Source: Paracoccus kondratievae (GTDB taxonomy: Bacteria > Pseudomonadota > Alphaproteobacteria > Rhodobacterales > Rhodobacteraceae). Taken from it: 64,000 bases of DNA. The position numbers and the translations under genes are program-made. The notes under the pieces are model-generated. The model was not told where the DNA came from. It was given only the letters and a program-made list of their open reading frames with translations, and did no database searches. Position 1 is the stretch's first letter, and every line of letters begins with the position of its first letter. Positions 30,981 to 39,332 of this stretch are shown here, in pieces. The stretch spans positions 2,037,001 through 2,101,000 of the forward strand of contig NZ_CP045072.1 of the NCBI RefSeq assembly GCF_009301415.1. Reading direction: 5' to 3'.

Positions 30981-31237
30981 GCAATAACCTTTCTTACGGC
31001 GATATTCTGGGCCTTGGGTCCTCAAGAGGCCCCCGAGACCTGATCCCAATGTTTGCCTTCAGAGACCCTGATCCGGGGCCCCCTCAAGCTTCATGGGCCT
31101 ATATAGGAAGGGGTCTGGCGGCCTGCAAGCAGACCTGAACGCAGAAAATAGATCGTCTTGTATCTCTTTCGACCACAGGGCTGGCGAAGGCACCGATCCG
31201 TTCGGGACCTGATGGAACGACCGGTAAAACGCGACAC

Positions 31238-32059
31238 TCAACGTCCCGCCGACCAGCTGATCGAGGCCGCCTTGCGCGTAAAGAACTCGGCCATCAGCCC
31301 GATCATCAGCAGCGTCAGCGCGGCATAGATCGGGTAGTCCAGCGACGAATTGCGCGGTGAATAGTTGATAAAGGCAAAGCCCCGGGTCTGGTCGATGACA
31401 TGGAACAGCGGGTTCCATGAAAACATGTGCAGCAGAAAGTTGGGCATCATGTTAGCGACGAACATCTTGCCGGAAAATACCATGTTCAGGCGCTGATAGA
31501 ACTGTGTCAGCACCTGCGCGGTCTGGGGCGACCAGGGACGGATCGCCAGAAAGATCAGCCCGACACAGCAGCCCGAGAACCAGGCCAGCAGCAGCATGCC
31601 ATAACAGCCCAGCGGGTCGTCCAGATGGATGGGCTGGATCATGTAATGATAGCCGGCCAGCACGACGACGGCAGAGAATGTTTGCCGGTAAAGCGCGGCC
31701 AGCGCCGTGGCCGTGATCATCACCGCCGTGTTCATCGGTCCGTGCTTCAGCATCGGGTTGCTGGGATTGCCCGAGGCCGAGACCGCAGCCATGGTCTGGG
31801 TATGGGCCATGAACATGAAGATACCAGACATGATATAGACGATGTAATCGCCCCGGATCGGTGCGCTGCGAACGCCCATGACGGCAAAGATCAGATAAAA
31901 GCCGGCGATCATGGCGATTGCCTGAATCACCGTCATCAAGAGCACCATCACGGCGCTGCGGTGCCCCTTGCGCAGGTTGTTTACAGTGACATGATAGATC
32001 AGCGCCAGCGTTGTGAAGGCTGCCTCGACCATGTTGCGGCTGCGTCTGGGAGTGAACAT
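31238..32059 (-). CDS. ABC-2 type polysaccharide export permease (KpsM-like)
   Basis: A 273-residue inner-membrane protein with about six hydrophobic segments (for example AVMVLLMTVIQAIAMIAGFY and YGMLLLAWFSGCCVGLIFL) and the C-terminal pattern WNPLFHVIDQTRGFAFINY, typical of ABC-2 capsule/O-antigen permeases. The ATG at 32059 gives MFTPRRSRNMVEAAF; sequence further upstream is antisense to cysQ. The ATPase partner (KpsT-like) is not beside it. It is divergent from cysQ and close to sugar genes, which supports a role in glycan export. Confidence 0.85.
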   Translation of the reverse strand: MFTPRRSRNMVEAAFTTLALIYHVTVNNLRKGHRSAVMVLLMTVIQAIAMIAGFYLIFAVMGVRSAPIRGDYIVYIMSGIFMFMAHTQTMAAVSASGNPSNPMLKHGPMNTAVMITATALAALYRQTFSAVVVLAGYHYMIQPIHLDDPLGCYGMLLLAWFSGCCVGLIFLAIRPWSPQTAQVLTQFYQRLNMVFSGKMFVANMMPNFLLHMFSWNPLFHVIDQTRGFAFINYSPRNSSLDYPIYAALTLLMIGLMAEFFTRKAASISWSAGR

Positions 32060-32200
32060 GGGCGGCTCGGTTCTGCCAGGGGTTTCGACTGCGGCTTGCA
32101 GGGGCGCTTGCCCTATACCGCTCCGGGCATCATATGTAAGCCGACTGTCATATTCAATCGGCGCCGCAGCCCGCAGGCTTCCGGTCGGAAAGGAAAAAAC

Positions 32201-32998
32201 ATGCAATTCGATCAGATGATCGCCGAGATGCGACGGCTTGCCCTGCAAGCCGGGGCCGAGATCATGAAGATCTATGGAGCCGAGGACTTTGAGGTTCGGG
32301 CGAAATCCGACGCCTCTCCGGTGACCGAGGCGGATGAAGCGGCCGATGCCCTGATCTCTGCCGGGCTGCGCGCCGCTTTTCCCGATATCCCGCTGGTGAC
32401 CGAGGAACAGGCCGCAACCCATGGCCAAATCCTTTCGACCTTCCTGATCGTCGATCCGCTGGACGGCACCAAGGAATTCGTTCAGCGCCGGGGCGATTTC
32501 ACCGTCAATATCGCCTATGTCGAAGATGGCGTGCCCCGCCTTGGCGTCGTTTATGCCCCCGCCAAAGAGCGGCTTTTCTACACGGCTGCGCAAGGCGGAT
32601 CGGTCGAGGAAAAGGGGCCGTTTAGCGATGTTCCGGGCGAGGTTACGCCGATCGGCGTCAATTCGATGCCTGATAACCGGGCGCTGATGGTCGTGGCCTC
32701 GAAATCGCACCGTGATGCGGCGACCGATGCCTACATTGCCCGTTACGGGGTCCGCGACATGACCTCGGCGGGCTCTTCGCTCAAATTCTGTCTGGTTGCA
32801 ACGGGTGAGGCCGATCTTTACCCCCGCCTTGGCCGCACGATGGAGTGGGACACCGCCGCAGGCGACGCCGTTCTGCGTGGTGCAGGCGGTCAGGTGGTAC
32901 GCTTTGACGATCACACACCGCTGGAATACGGCAAACCGGATTTTGAGAACCCGTTCTTTATCGCCTTTGCCCCCGGCGTGCTGCTGGTCAAGGACTGA
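32201..32998 (+). CDS. cysQ: 3'(2'),5'-bisphosphate nucleotidase CysQ
   Basis: Inositol-monophosphatase-fold enzyme of 265 residues that hydrolyses PAP (3'-phosphoadenosine 5'-phosphate) to AMP, removing the by-product of PAPS-dependent sulfation. Metal and catalytic motifs are visible: VTEADEAAD, VTEEQ, VDPLDGTKEF and WDTAAGDAVL. AAAGGAAAAA precedes the ATG at 32201. kdsB follows after 5 bp. Its position in a cluster that ends with a sulfotransferase fits PAP recycling. Confidence 0.94.
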   Translation: MQFDQMIAEMRRLALQAGAEIMKIYGAEDFEVRAKSDASPVTEADEAADALISAGLRAAFPDIPLVTEEQAATHGQILSTFLIVDPLDGTKEFVQRRGDFTVNIAYVEDGVPRLGVVYAPAKERLFYTAAQGGSVEEKGPFSDVPGEVTPIGVNSMPDNRALMVVASKSHRDAATDAYIARYGVRDMTSAGSSLKFCLVATGEADLYPRLGRTMEWDTAAGDAVLRGAGGQVVRFDDHTPLEYGKPDFENPFFIAFAPGVLLVKD

Positions 32999-33003
32999 CG
33001 CCC

Positions 33004-33804
33004 ATGTCCGTCGTCATCATCATCCCCGCCCGCCATGCCTCGACCCGCTATCCCGGCAAGCCTCTGGTCGAATTGCGCGGAGCCACGGGTGAGGGACAAA
33101 GCCTGATTCGCCGCAGCTGGGAGGCAGCGCGTGCCGTCCAGGGCACCGACCGGGTGATCGTCGCCACTGATGACGAGCGCATCCGCGACCACGCCGAGGG
33201 TTTCGGGGCAGAGGTCGCGATGACCTCGACCTCTGCCCGTAACGGTACCGAGCGCTGTGCCGAGGCGGTGGCGCGGCTGGGGCTGTCGCCCGAGATCGTG
33301 GTAAACCTGCAAGGCGATGCGCCGCTGACCCCGGCATGGTTTGTCGAGGAACTGGTCGCCGGGCTGCGCGCCGATCCGGGGGCTGATGTGGCGACGCCGG
33401 TCCTGCGCTGTAGCGGAGCGATGCGGTCCGAGCTGATCGCCGACCGCGTGGCCGGTCGTGTTGGCGGCACCACCGCCGTCTTTGGGCATGACCGCCGGGC
33501 GCTGTATTTCTCCAAAGAGGTCATACCCTACGCCGCGGCGGATTTCGGTCCGGGCGATCCGACCCCGGTCTATCACCATGTCGGTGTTTATGCCTATCGC
33601 CCCGAGGCGCTGGCCGAATATCCGACATGGGACGAAGGCCGGCTTGAGGCGCTGGAAGGGCTTGAACAGTTGCGCTTTCTTGAACGCGGGCGGCGTATTC
33701 TCTGCGTCGAGGTTGAGGCCCGGGGCCGCGAGTTCTGGGAACTGAACAACCCCTCGGACGTGGCCAAGCTAGAGGCGATGATGCAACGTATGGGCATCGC
33801 CTGA
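33004..33804 (+). CDS. kdsB: 3-deoxy-manno-octulosonate cytidylyltransferase
   Basis: Activates Kdo as CMP-Kdo for lipopolysaccharide or capsule linkers. The 266-residue product starts MSVVIIIPARHASTRYPGKPL, the nucleotide-binding loop, and has VIVATDDERI, VVNLQGDAPL (LQGD motif) and FSKEVIPY. It follows cysQ by 5 bp, and its TGA overlaps the ATG of the next glycosyltransferase by 1 nt. A role in Kdo-containing surface glycan agrees with the neighbours. Confidence 0.93.
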   Translation: MSVVIIIPARHASTRYPGKPLVELRGATGEGQSLIRRSWEAARAVQGTDRVIVATDDERIRDHAEGFGAEVAMTSTSARNGTERCAEAVARLGLSPEIVVNLQGDAPLTPAWFVEELVAGLRADPGADVATPVLRCSGAMRSELIADRVAGRVGGTTAVFGHDRRALYFSKEVIPYAAADFGPGDPTPVYHHVGVYAYRPEALAEYPTWDEGRLEALEGLEQLRFLERGRRILCVEVEARGREFWELNNPSDVAKLEAMMQRMGIA

Positions 33805-35009
33805 TGTCCGAAAGCGGGATGCCTGCGACCAGTATCGTCGTCATCTCGCGGCATCGGCCGCAGGCATTGGCCCGCTGCCTGACCACCTTGGCCGATCAGA
33901 CCCACCCAAGGCTTGAGGTCGTGCTGGTTGCTGACCCCGCCTCGGTTGGTATCCGCCCGGATCTGCCGCTGAAACGTGTCGTCTTTGACCGTGCCAATGT
34001 CTCGGCTGCACGGAATGAGGGCCTTGCGCTTGCTGCGGGCGAGGTAGTGCTGTTCATTGATGATGACGCTCTTGCCGAACCCGGCTGGGCCGAGGCATTG
34101 GCCGCCCCCTTTGCCGATCCGCGCGTGATCGCGGCGACCGGCTTTACGCGGGGGCCGGATGGGTTGCGCTGGCAGGTCCGGGGCGAACGGATCACGCCTT
34201 CGGGAAACACAACGCCCCTGAATATCGCCCGCACAACGCTGCTTGAGCCAGAAAATGGCTGTCCGGTCAGCACCATCGGCACGAACTGTGGCTTTCGTCA
34301 CAGGGCGCTGATCGCCGTCGGCGGCTTTGATCCCGCCTTTGCCTATCACCTCGACGAAAGCGATGTGAACATGCGTATGGCGGCCCGGTTTCCCTTGGGG
34401 CTGACGGCTGTGGTTCCCGCCGCGCAGGTCCTGCACGGTGTGGCCCCTGGCACTGGACGGGGCGAAGCCGGGGTGCCCCATGATCTGACGGCTGTCGGTC
34501 GCTCGGCCGCGATTTTTGCCGCGCGCCATGGGGGTAAGACAGACTGGCTACGCGACAACCAACGCCGGCGGCTGTTGCGCCACATGGTCGCCGGGCGGCT
34601 TGATCCGCTGGCGATCGGACGAATCCTTGCGACCCTTGATCGTGGTCTGAGCGAGGGGCGGGACCTTGCGCCCAGCCCGCCTGTCTGGGACCGGCCCCCT
34701 CCGCCGCCGTTCCAGAGCATGCCCCCTGCGACAGGGGATCAGCCGCTGCTTCTTGCAGGGTGGCATTGGCATGCCCGGCGTTTGCGTGCCCGCGCGGCAC
34801 GGGCAGCGGCCGAGGGGCGTCGGGTGGTTCTGCTGCTTTTAACGCCCAGCTTTCTGCCCCATCGGCTGACCCTTGTGCCAGGGGGCTGGTGGGAGCAAAA
34901 TGGGGGCCTGTGGGGGGCGTCCCGTTCGGGCGATCCTCCGGTTCTCTTTCTGGGAAAGCGCGCGCGTATCTTGCGCGAAAGAGGGAATTTGCCTGGACGG
35001 AGAGAATGA
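33804..35009 (+). CDS. Glycosyltransferase, GT-A (family 2) type
   Basis: A 401-residue transferase. ATSIVVISRHRPQALARCLTTL begins a GT2 fold, VLFIDDDALAEPGW holds the metal-binding DxD, and GTNCGFRHRALIAVGGFDPAFAYHLDESDVNMRM is the acceptor region with the catalytic ED-type motif. After about residue 270 the sequence changes to a Pro-rich linker (APSPPVWDRPPPPPF) and an Arg-rich C-terminal part I do not recognise. Overlapped 1 nt with kdsB. Sugar specificity cannot be read. Confidence 0.88.
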   Translation: MSESGMPATSIVVISRHRPQALARCLTTLADQTHPRLEVVLVADPASVGIRPDLPLKRVVFDRANVSAARNEGLALAAGEVVLFIDDDALAEPGWAEALAAPFADPRVIAATGFTRGPDGLRWQVRGERITPSGNTTPLNIARTTLLEPENGCPVSTIGTNCGFRHRALIAVGGFDPAFAYHLDESDVNMRMAARFPLGLTAVVPAAQVLHGVAPGTGRGEAGVPHDLTAVGRSAAIFAARHGGKTDWLRDNQRRRLLRHMVAGRLDPLAIGRILATLDRGLSEGRDLAPSPPVWDRPPPPPFQSMPPATGDQPLLLAGWHWHARRLRARAARAAAEGRRVVLLLLTPSFLPHRLTLVPGGWWEQNGGLWGASRSGDPPVLFLGKRARILRERGNLPGRRE

Positions 35010-35159
35010 ACAGGCGGAAAATCGCCAAAATATACTATAATCGATTCACTTTGCTTATTTTTGGGAACAACTGCACCCCCCAAGCGCTTGTTGCGAAGGT
35101 GCTGACAAAGGGGGATAAGATCCCCAACGCGTCAGCGCAAAGATCAGGAGACGGAATTC

Positions 35160-36050
35160 ATGAGTCGCAAAGTCACCAAAGCCATCTTTCCTGTGGCTGG
35201 ACTGGGGACCCGCTTTCTACCCGCCACGAAGAGCATTCCAAAGGAGATCATGACTTTGGTGGATCGGCCGCTGATCCAATACGCCATTGATGAGGCGCGG
35301 GCGGCCGGGATTAAGGAGTTCATCTTTGTTACCTCGCGTGGCAAGGGTGCGCTTGAGGATTATTTCGATCATGCCCATGAACTGGAATCGAATCTGAAAA
35401 AGGCGGGCAAGAACGACCTGCTCGACACCCTGCGTTCGACCAATATGGAATCGGGCGCCATCGCCTATATCCGCCAGCATAAGGCGCTGGGGCTTGGCCA
35501 TGCCGTCTGGTGTGCCCGCCGCCTGATCGGGGATGAGCCCTTTGCCGTCATCCTGACCGATGACGTCATCATGGGTGAGCCGCCCTGCCTGCAGCAGATG
35601 ATCGAGGCCTATCAAGAGACTGGTGGCAGCATGGTCGCCACCATGGAGGTTGCTGCTGAAAAGACCCAGGCCTATGGCGTGCTTGACGTGGCCGAGGACA
35701 TGGGTGCCATCGTGCGCGCCCGCGGCATGGTGGAAAAGCCCAAGGAAAACCCGCCTTCGAACCTTGCGGTGATCGGACGCTATATCCTTGCACCGACCGT
35801 GCTTGGTAACCTCAACAAGCTCAAGCAAGGCTCGGGCGGCGAGATCCAGTTGACCGACGCGATTGCCGACGAGATCGCCGAGGGCCGCGACGTCTTTGGC
35901 CTGCGTTTCCGCGGCCAGCGTTTTGACTGCGGCTCAAAGGCCGGCTTCCTGCAGGCGACCGTTGCCTTTGGTCTGGCGCGCGACGATCTGAAAGATGAGT
36001 TCGCGGAATATCTGTCCGACGTTCTGGCTGTGCGCAAGGCGGCGGAATAG
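35160..36050 (+). CDS. galU: UTP-glucose-1-phosphate uridylyltransferase
   Basis: Makes UDP-glucose from UTP and glucose 1-phosphate. The 296-residue product has the pyrophosphorylase loop GLGTRFLPATKSIPKEI, VDRPLIQYAIDEA, ILTDDVIMG and VEKPKENPPSNLAVIGRYIL, all GalU signatures. AGGAG stands upstream of the ATG. galE follows 5 bp downstream, so UDP-glucose and UDP-galactose supply are probably co-expressed with the glycosyltransferases that follow. Confidence 0.96.
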   Translation: MSRKVTKAIFPVAGLGTRFLPATKSIPKEIMTLVDRPLIQYAIDEARAAGIKEFIFVTSRGKGALEDYFDHAHELESNLKKAGKNDLLDTLRSTNMESGAIAYIRQHKALGLGHAVWCARRLIGDEPFAVILTDDVIMGEPPCLQQMIEAYQETGGSMVATMEVAAEKTQAYGVLDVAEDMGAIVRARGMVEKPKENPPSNLAVIGRYILAPTVLGNLNKLKQGSGGEIQLTDAIADEIAEGRDVFGLRFRGQRFDCGSKAGFLQATVAFGLARDDLKDEFAEYLSDVLAVRKAAE

Positions 36051-36055
36051 GCCTC

Positions 36056-37054
36056 ATGACGGATACGGTATTGGTGACAGGCGGTGCGGGCTACATCGGT
36101 TCGCATGCCTGTAAAGCGTTGCGTGCAGCAGGTTTTCAGCCTGTAACCTATGACAATCTTTGCACCGGCTGGCAGCAGGCGGTGAAATTCGGCCCGTTCG
36201 AGCAAGGCGATCTTATGGATCGCGCGCGGCTTGACGAGGTCTTTGCCAGGCACCGGCCCGTTGCCGTGATGCATTTTGCTGCGCTAAGTCAGGTCGGCGA
36301 GGCGATGCGCGAGCCGGGCAAATACTGGCGTGGCAATGTCGGCGCCTCGCTTAGCCTGATCGAGGCGACGCTGGCGGCCGGGGTGCGCAACTTTGTCTTC
36401 AGCTCGACCTGTGCCACTTATGGTGATCATGACGGCGTGGTGCTGGATGAAAATACCGCTCAGACGCCGCTGAATGCCTATGGCGCCTCGAAACGCGCGA
36501 TTGAGGATATGTTGCGCGATTTCGGGGCCTCGGACGGGCTGCGCTCGGTCATCTTTCGCTATTTCAACGTGGCGGGCGCTGATCCTGATGGCGAGGTGGG
36601 CGAGTTCCATCAGCCCGAGACCCATCTGATCCCGTTGATCCTAGATGCCATCGACGGCAAGCGTCCGGCGTTGACCATCCACGGTACCGATTACCCGACC
36701 CATGATGGCACCTGCATCCGCGACTATGTCCATGTCATGGATCTGGTCGAGGCGCATGTGCTGGGGCTGAAATACATGCTGGACGGCAAGGTCGCCGACG
36801 GCAAGCAAGAGGTGTTCTGCCTTGGCACCGGCAACGGCTTTTCAGTGCGCGAGGTGATCGACCACTCCCGCCACGTCACCAACCGGCCCGTTCCTGTGAC
36901 CGAAGGGCCGCGCCGTGGCGGCGATGCGGTCAAGCTGGTTTCTGGCAGTGAAAAGGCGGTCAGGATGCTTGGCTGGAACCCGGCACGCTCGACCCTGCCA
37001 CAGATGATCAGCGACGCCTGGCGCTGGCATCAGAACGGCGGATATGAAGCGTGA
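36056..37054 (+). CDS. galE: UDP-glucose 4-epimerase
   Basis: Interconverts UDP-glucose and UDP-galactose with bound NAD. The 332-residue SDR has the Rossmann motif VTGGAGYIGSHACKAL, SSTCATYGDHDG with the catalytic Ser/Thr, and the YxxxK pair in NAYGASKRAIEDML. FRYFNVAGADPDGEVGE is typical for GalE. It follows galU, and its 3' end overlaps the next glycosyltransferase start by 11 nt. Confidence 0.96.
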   Translation: MTDTVLVTGGAGYIGSHACKALRAAGFQPVTYDNLCTGWQQAVKFGPFEQGDLMDRARLDEVFARHRPVAVMHFAALSQVGEAMREPGKYWRGNVGASLSLIEATLAAGVRNFVFSSTCATYGDHDGVVLDENTAQTPLNAYGASKRAIEDMLRDFGASDGLRSVIFRYFNVAGADPDGEVGEFHQPETHLIPLILDAIDGKRPALTIHGTDYPTHDGTCIRDYVHVMDLVEAHVLGLKYMLDGKVADGKQEVFCLGTGNGFSVREVIDHSRHVTNRPVPVTEGPRRGGDAVKLVSGSEKAVRMLGWNPARSTLPQMISDAWRWHQNGGYEA

Positions 37055-38282
37055 TCCCGCGCTTTTGCTGGATGTCTCGCGGCTGATCTCGCGGCTTGGC
37101 GGCGGGCCGGCGACGGGGATCGACCGGGTCGAAGCTGAATGGCTGGCCCATCTTCAGGGCCGGCCGCATCTTTTACTATGCCGGGTCCCACGAGGTCAGC
37201 TGCTGCTGCCGCCCCCTGCCGGGGCGGCAATTTTGCGCTGGCTTGACGGCGGTACCGAGGACCTGCCCGCCCCTGGCCTTTTTGACCGGCTGCGAGGGCG
37301 CAGGACTTTGCCCGCGCGGGCCGGGGCTGCGTTGCGCCGCATGGCGCTGAGGTGCAGTGGGCGAATGGGGCGGGGTCTTGGCCCCGCCGCGCAGGCTTAT
37401 CTGGACGGCGCGGTCTACCTGAATGTCGGTCATGCCAATCTGCGGGCCGATCTGCTGGCGAATCTGCGGCCTCTGCCTCGTGCGGTGATGATCCACGACA
37501 CCATCCCCCTGGATCACCCCGAATTTACCCGCGCGGGACAGTCGGACAAGTTCCGCGCCCGTTTTTCCGCGGCGCTGGGACAGGCCGAGGTGATCCTGAC
37601 GGTGTCCGAGGCGACACGGACCGATGTGCTGCACTGGCGCGAAAGGCTGGGTCTGCCGGACCGTGCCAAGGTCGTCGCCACACCCATCGGGACAAGGCTT
37701 GCGGCCCCCGATCCTGCGCATCTGCCTGCCGATCTGGACCTGTCTCGCCCGTTTTTCGTCACACTTGGCACAATCGAGCCCCGCAAGAACCATGCGTTGC
37801 TGCTTGACGTATGGCAGATGCTTGAACGCACCCCTGACCCGCCGCAGCTTTTCATCATCGGTCGTCGGGGCTGGGAAAACCGCGAGGTTTTCTCCCGCCT
37901 TGATCGTCTGTCGCCAAATGGGCCGGTGCGTGAGCTTTCCGGACTGGATGATGCTGCGGTGGCAGAGCTGATCCGGCGCAGCCACGGGTTGCTGATGCCC
38001 AGCCGGGCCGAGGGCTTTGGCCTGCCTCTGACCGAGGCGGCAGGTCGCGGCGTCCCCGTCCTTGCCACCCCTTTGCCGGCCGCGCGCGAGATGCTGGGCG
38101 ATTACGCCATCTGGCTTTCGCCCGATGCCCCCGCCGACTGGGCAAAAGAAATCGCAAGGCTGGCGGCAGCGGCACCTTTCAGGCTACAACCACTTCAAAT
38201 CTCTGGTTGGGAGAGGCACTTTTCCCTTCTCTACCAGGGGTTGTTCGAAGCATTGCGCGCTTCTGCTGTCACCGTTATGTGA
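37044..38282 (+). CDS. Glycosyltransferase family 1 (GT-B)
   Basis: A 412-residue GT-B enzyme. The N-terminal half reads LLLDVSRLISRLGGGPATGIDRVEAEW and AVMIHDTIPLDHPE, and the C-terminal half is the classical GT4 nucleotide-sugar domain with FFVTLGTIEPRKNHALLL, LFIIGRRGWEN and the E-x7-E region PSRAEGFGLPLTEAAGRGVPVLA. The family transfers from NDP-sugars with retention. It overlaps the galE 3' end. The specific linkage is unknown. Confidence 0.9.
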   Translation: MKRDPALLLDVSRLISRLGGGPATGIDRVEAEWLAHLQGRPHLLLCRVPRGQLLLPPPAGAAILRWLDGGTEDLPAPGLFDRLRGRRTLPARAGAALRRMALRCSGRMGRGLGPAAQAYLDGAVYLNVGHANLRADLLANLRPLPRAVMIHDTIPLDHPEFTRAGQSDKFRARFSAALGQAEVILTVSEATRTDVLHWRERLGLPDRAKVVATPIGTRLAAPDPAHLPADLDLSRPFFVTLGTIEPRKNHALLLDVWQMLERTPDPPQLFIIGRRGWENREVFSRLDRLSPNGPVRELSGLDDAAVAELIRRSHGLLMPSRAEGFGLPLTEAAGRGVPVLATPLPAAREMLGDYAIWLSPDAPADWAKEIARLAAAAPFRLQPLQISGWERHFSLLYQGLFEALRASAVTVM

Positions 38283-38306
38283 AACCTTAAAAGGTCAAGT
38301 GGATCA

Positions 38307-39332
38307 GTGTCGCGCACGCTAAGGATTATTCGACGCAATCTGAAGTTCCGTGCCCGCCGTCAATGGCTGCTTGGGCGCGCAATTCGGCGTTGCTATCGGC
38401 TGCGCAGGGTCAGCGATAACAGCTCACGCATACGTCCCGACGATATTCTGCTGTTCATGACCATGCGCAATGAGTCGGTTCGACTGCCGTGGTTTCTTGA
38501 CTATTACCGCAAGCTGGGCATCCGGCATTTTCTGGTCGTCGATAATGGTTCGGATGACGGCGGGCGGGAATATATGGCCCGGCAGAAAGATGTTTCGCTG
38601 TGGCTGACCCGTGCCAGCTACAAAGACTCCCGCTTTGGTATGGACTGGATCAACTGGCTGCTGCACCGTTACGGTGCCGGGCATTGGTGTCTGACTGTCG
38701 ATCCCGATGAATTCCTGATCTACCCCCACCACGACACCCGTCCCCTGCAGGCGCTGACGGACTGGCTGGATGCGAGCAACATTCGCTCGTTCTCGGCCAT
38801 GCTGCTGGACATGTATCCCAAGGGTTCGATCGCGGCCGAGCCTTATCAGCCCGGGCAGGACCCGTTTGAGCTGGCGCGCTGGTTCGATCCGGCGAATTAC
38901 GTCATTCGCAAGAACGGCGGCTACGACAATCTGTGGATTCAGGGCGGGCCGCGGGCGCGGATGTTCTTTGCTGACGATCCCGCCAGCGCCCCTGCGTTAA
39001 ACAAGATCCCGCTGGTGCGCTGGCAGCGCGGGCAGGTCTATGCCAGTTCGACCCATATGCTGCTGCCGCGGTCGCTGAACCGGGTCTATGACCAGAACGG
39101 CGGAGAAAAAGCCTCGGGCTGCCTGTTGCATGCCAAGTTCCTGTCCACCTTTGTCGAGAAATCGGCTGAAGAGCTGACCCGCCGCCAGCACTATGCCAAC
39201 AGTCAGGAATACCTTGCCTATCATGCCGGTCTGCGTGAGGACCCCGATTTCTGGTGCGAGGAATCCCGCGAATTTCAAGGCTGGCGACAGCTTGAGGATC
39301 TGGGCCTGATCTCCAGAGGGAACTGGGCATGA
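38307..39332 (+). CDS. Glycosyltransferase family 2 protein (Glyco_tranf_2_4-like)
   Basis: A 341-residue product with GTG start. ILLFMTMRNESVRLPWFLDYYRKLGIRHFLVVDNGSDDG is the core of the Glyco_tranf_2_4 (DUF1796-like) family, LTVDPDEFLIYPH holds the DxDEF metal site, and INWLLHRYGAGHW the acceptor helix. Its ATGA end overlaps the next gene. It probably adds sugars to a surface glycan, judging by the galU/galE/GT context. Confidence 0.85.
   Translation: MSRTLRIIRRNLKFRARRQWLLGRAIRRCYRLRRVSDNSSRIRPDDILLFMTMRNESVRLPWFLDYYRKLGIRHFLVVDNGSDDGGREYMARQKDVSLWLTRASYKDSRFGMDWINWLLHRYGAGHWCLTVDPDEFLIYPHHDTRPLQALTDWLDASNIRSFSAMLLDMYPKGSIAAEPYQPGQDPFELARWFDPANYVIRKNGGYDNLWIQGGPRARMFFADDPASAPALNKIPLVRWQRGQVYASSTHMLLPRSLNRVYDQNGGEKASGCLLHAKFLSTFVEKSAEELTRRQHYANSQEYLAYHAGLREDPDFWCEESREFQGWRQLEDLGLISRGNWA

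Noticed and set aside
28890..31043. Long frame (717 residues) antisense to dnaK/dnaJ
   Set aside because: High-GC shadow of the real coding strand; no family, and start lies inside dnaJ.
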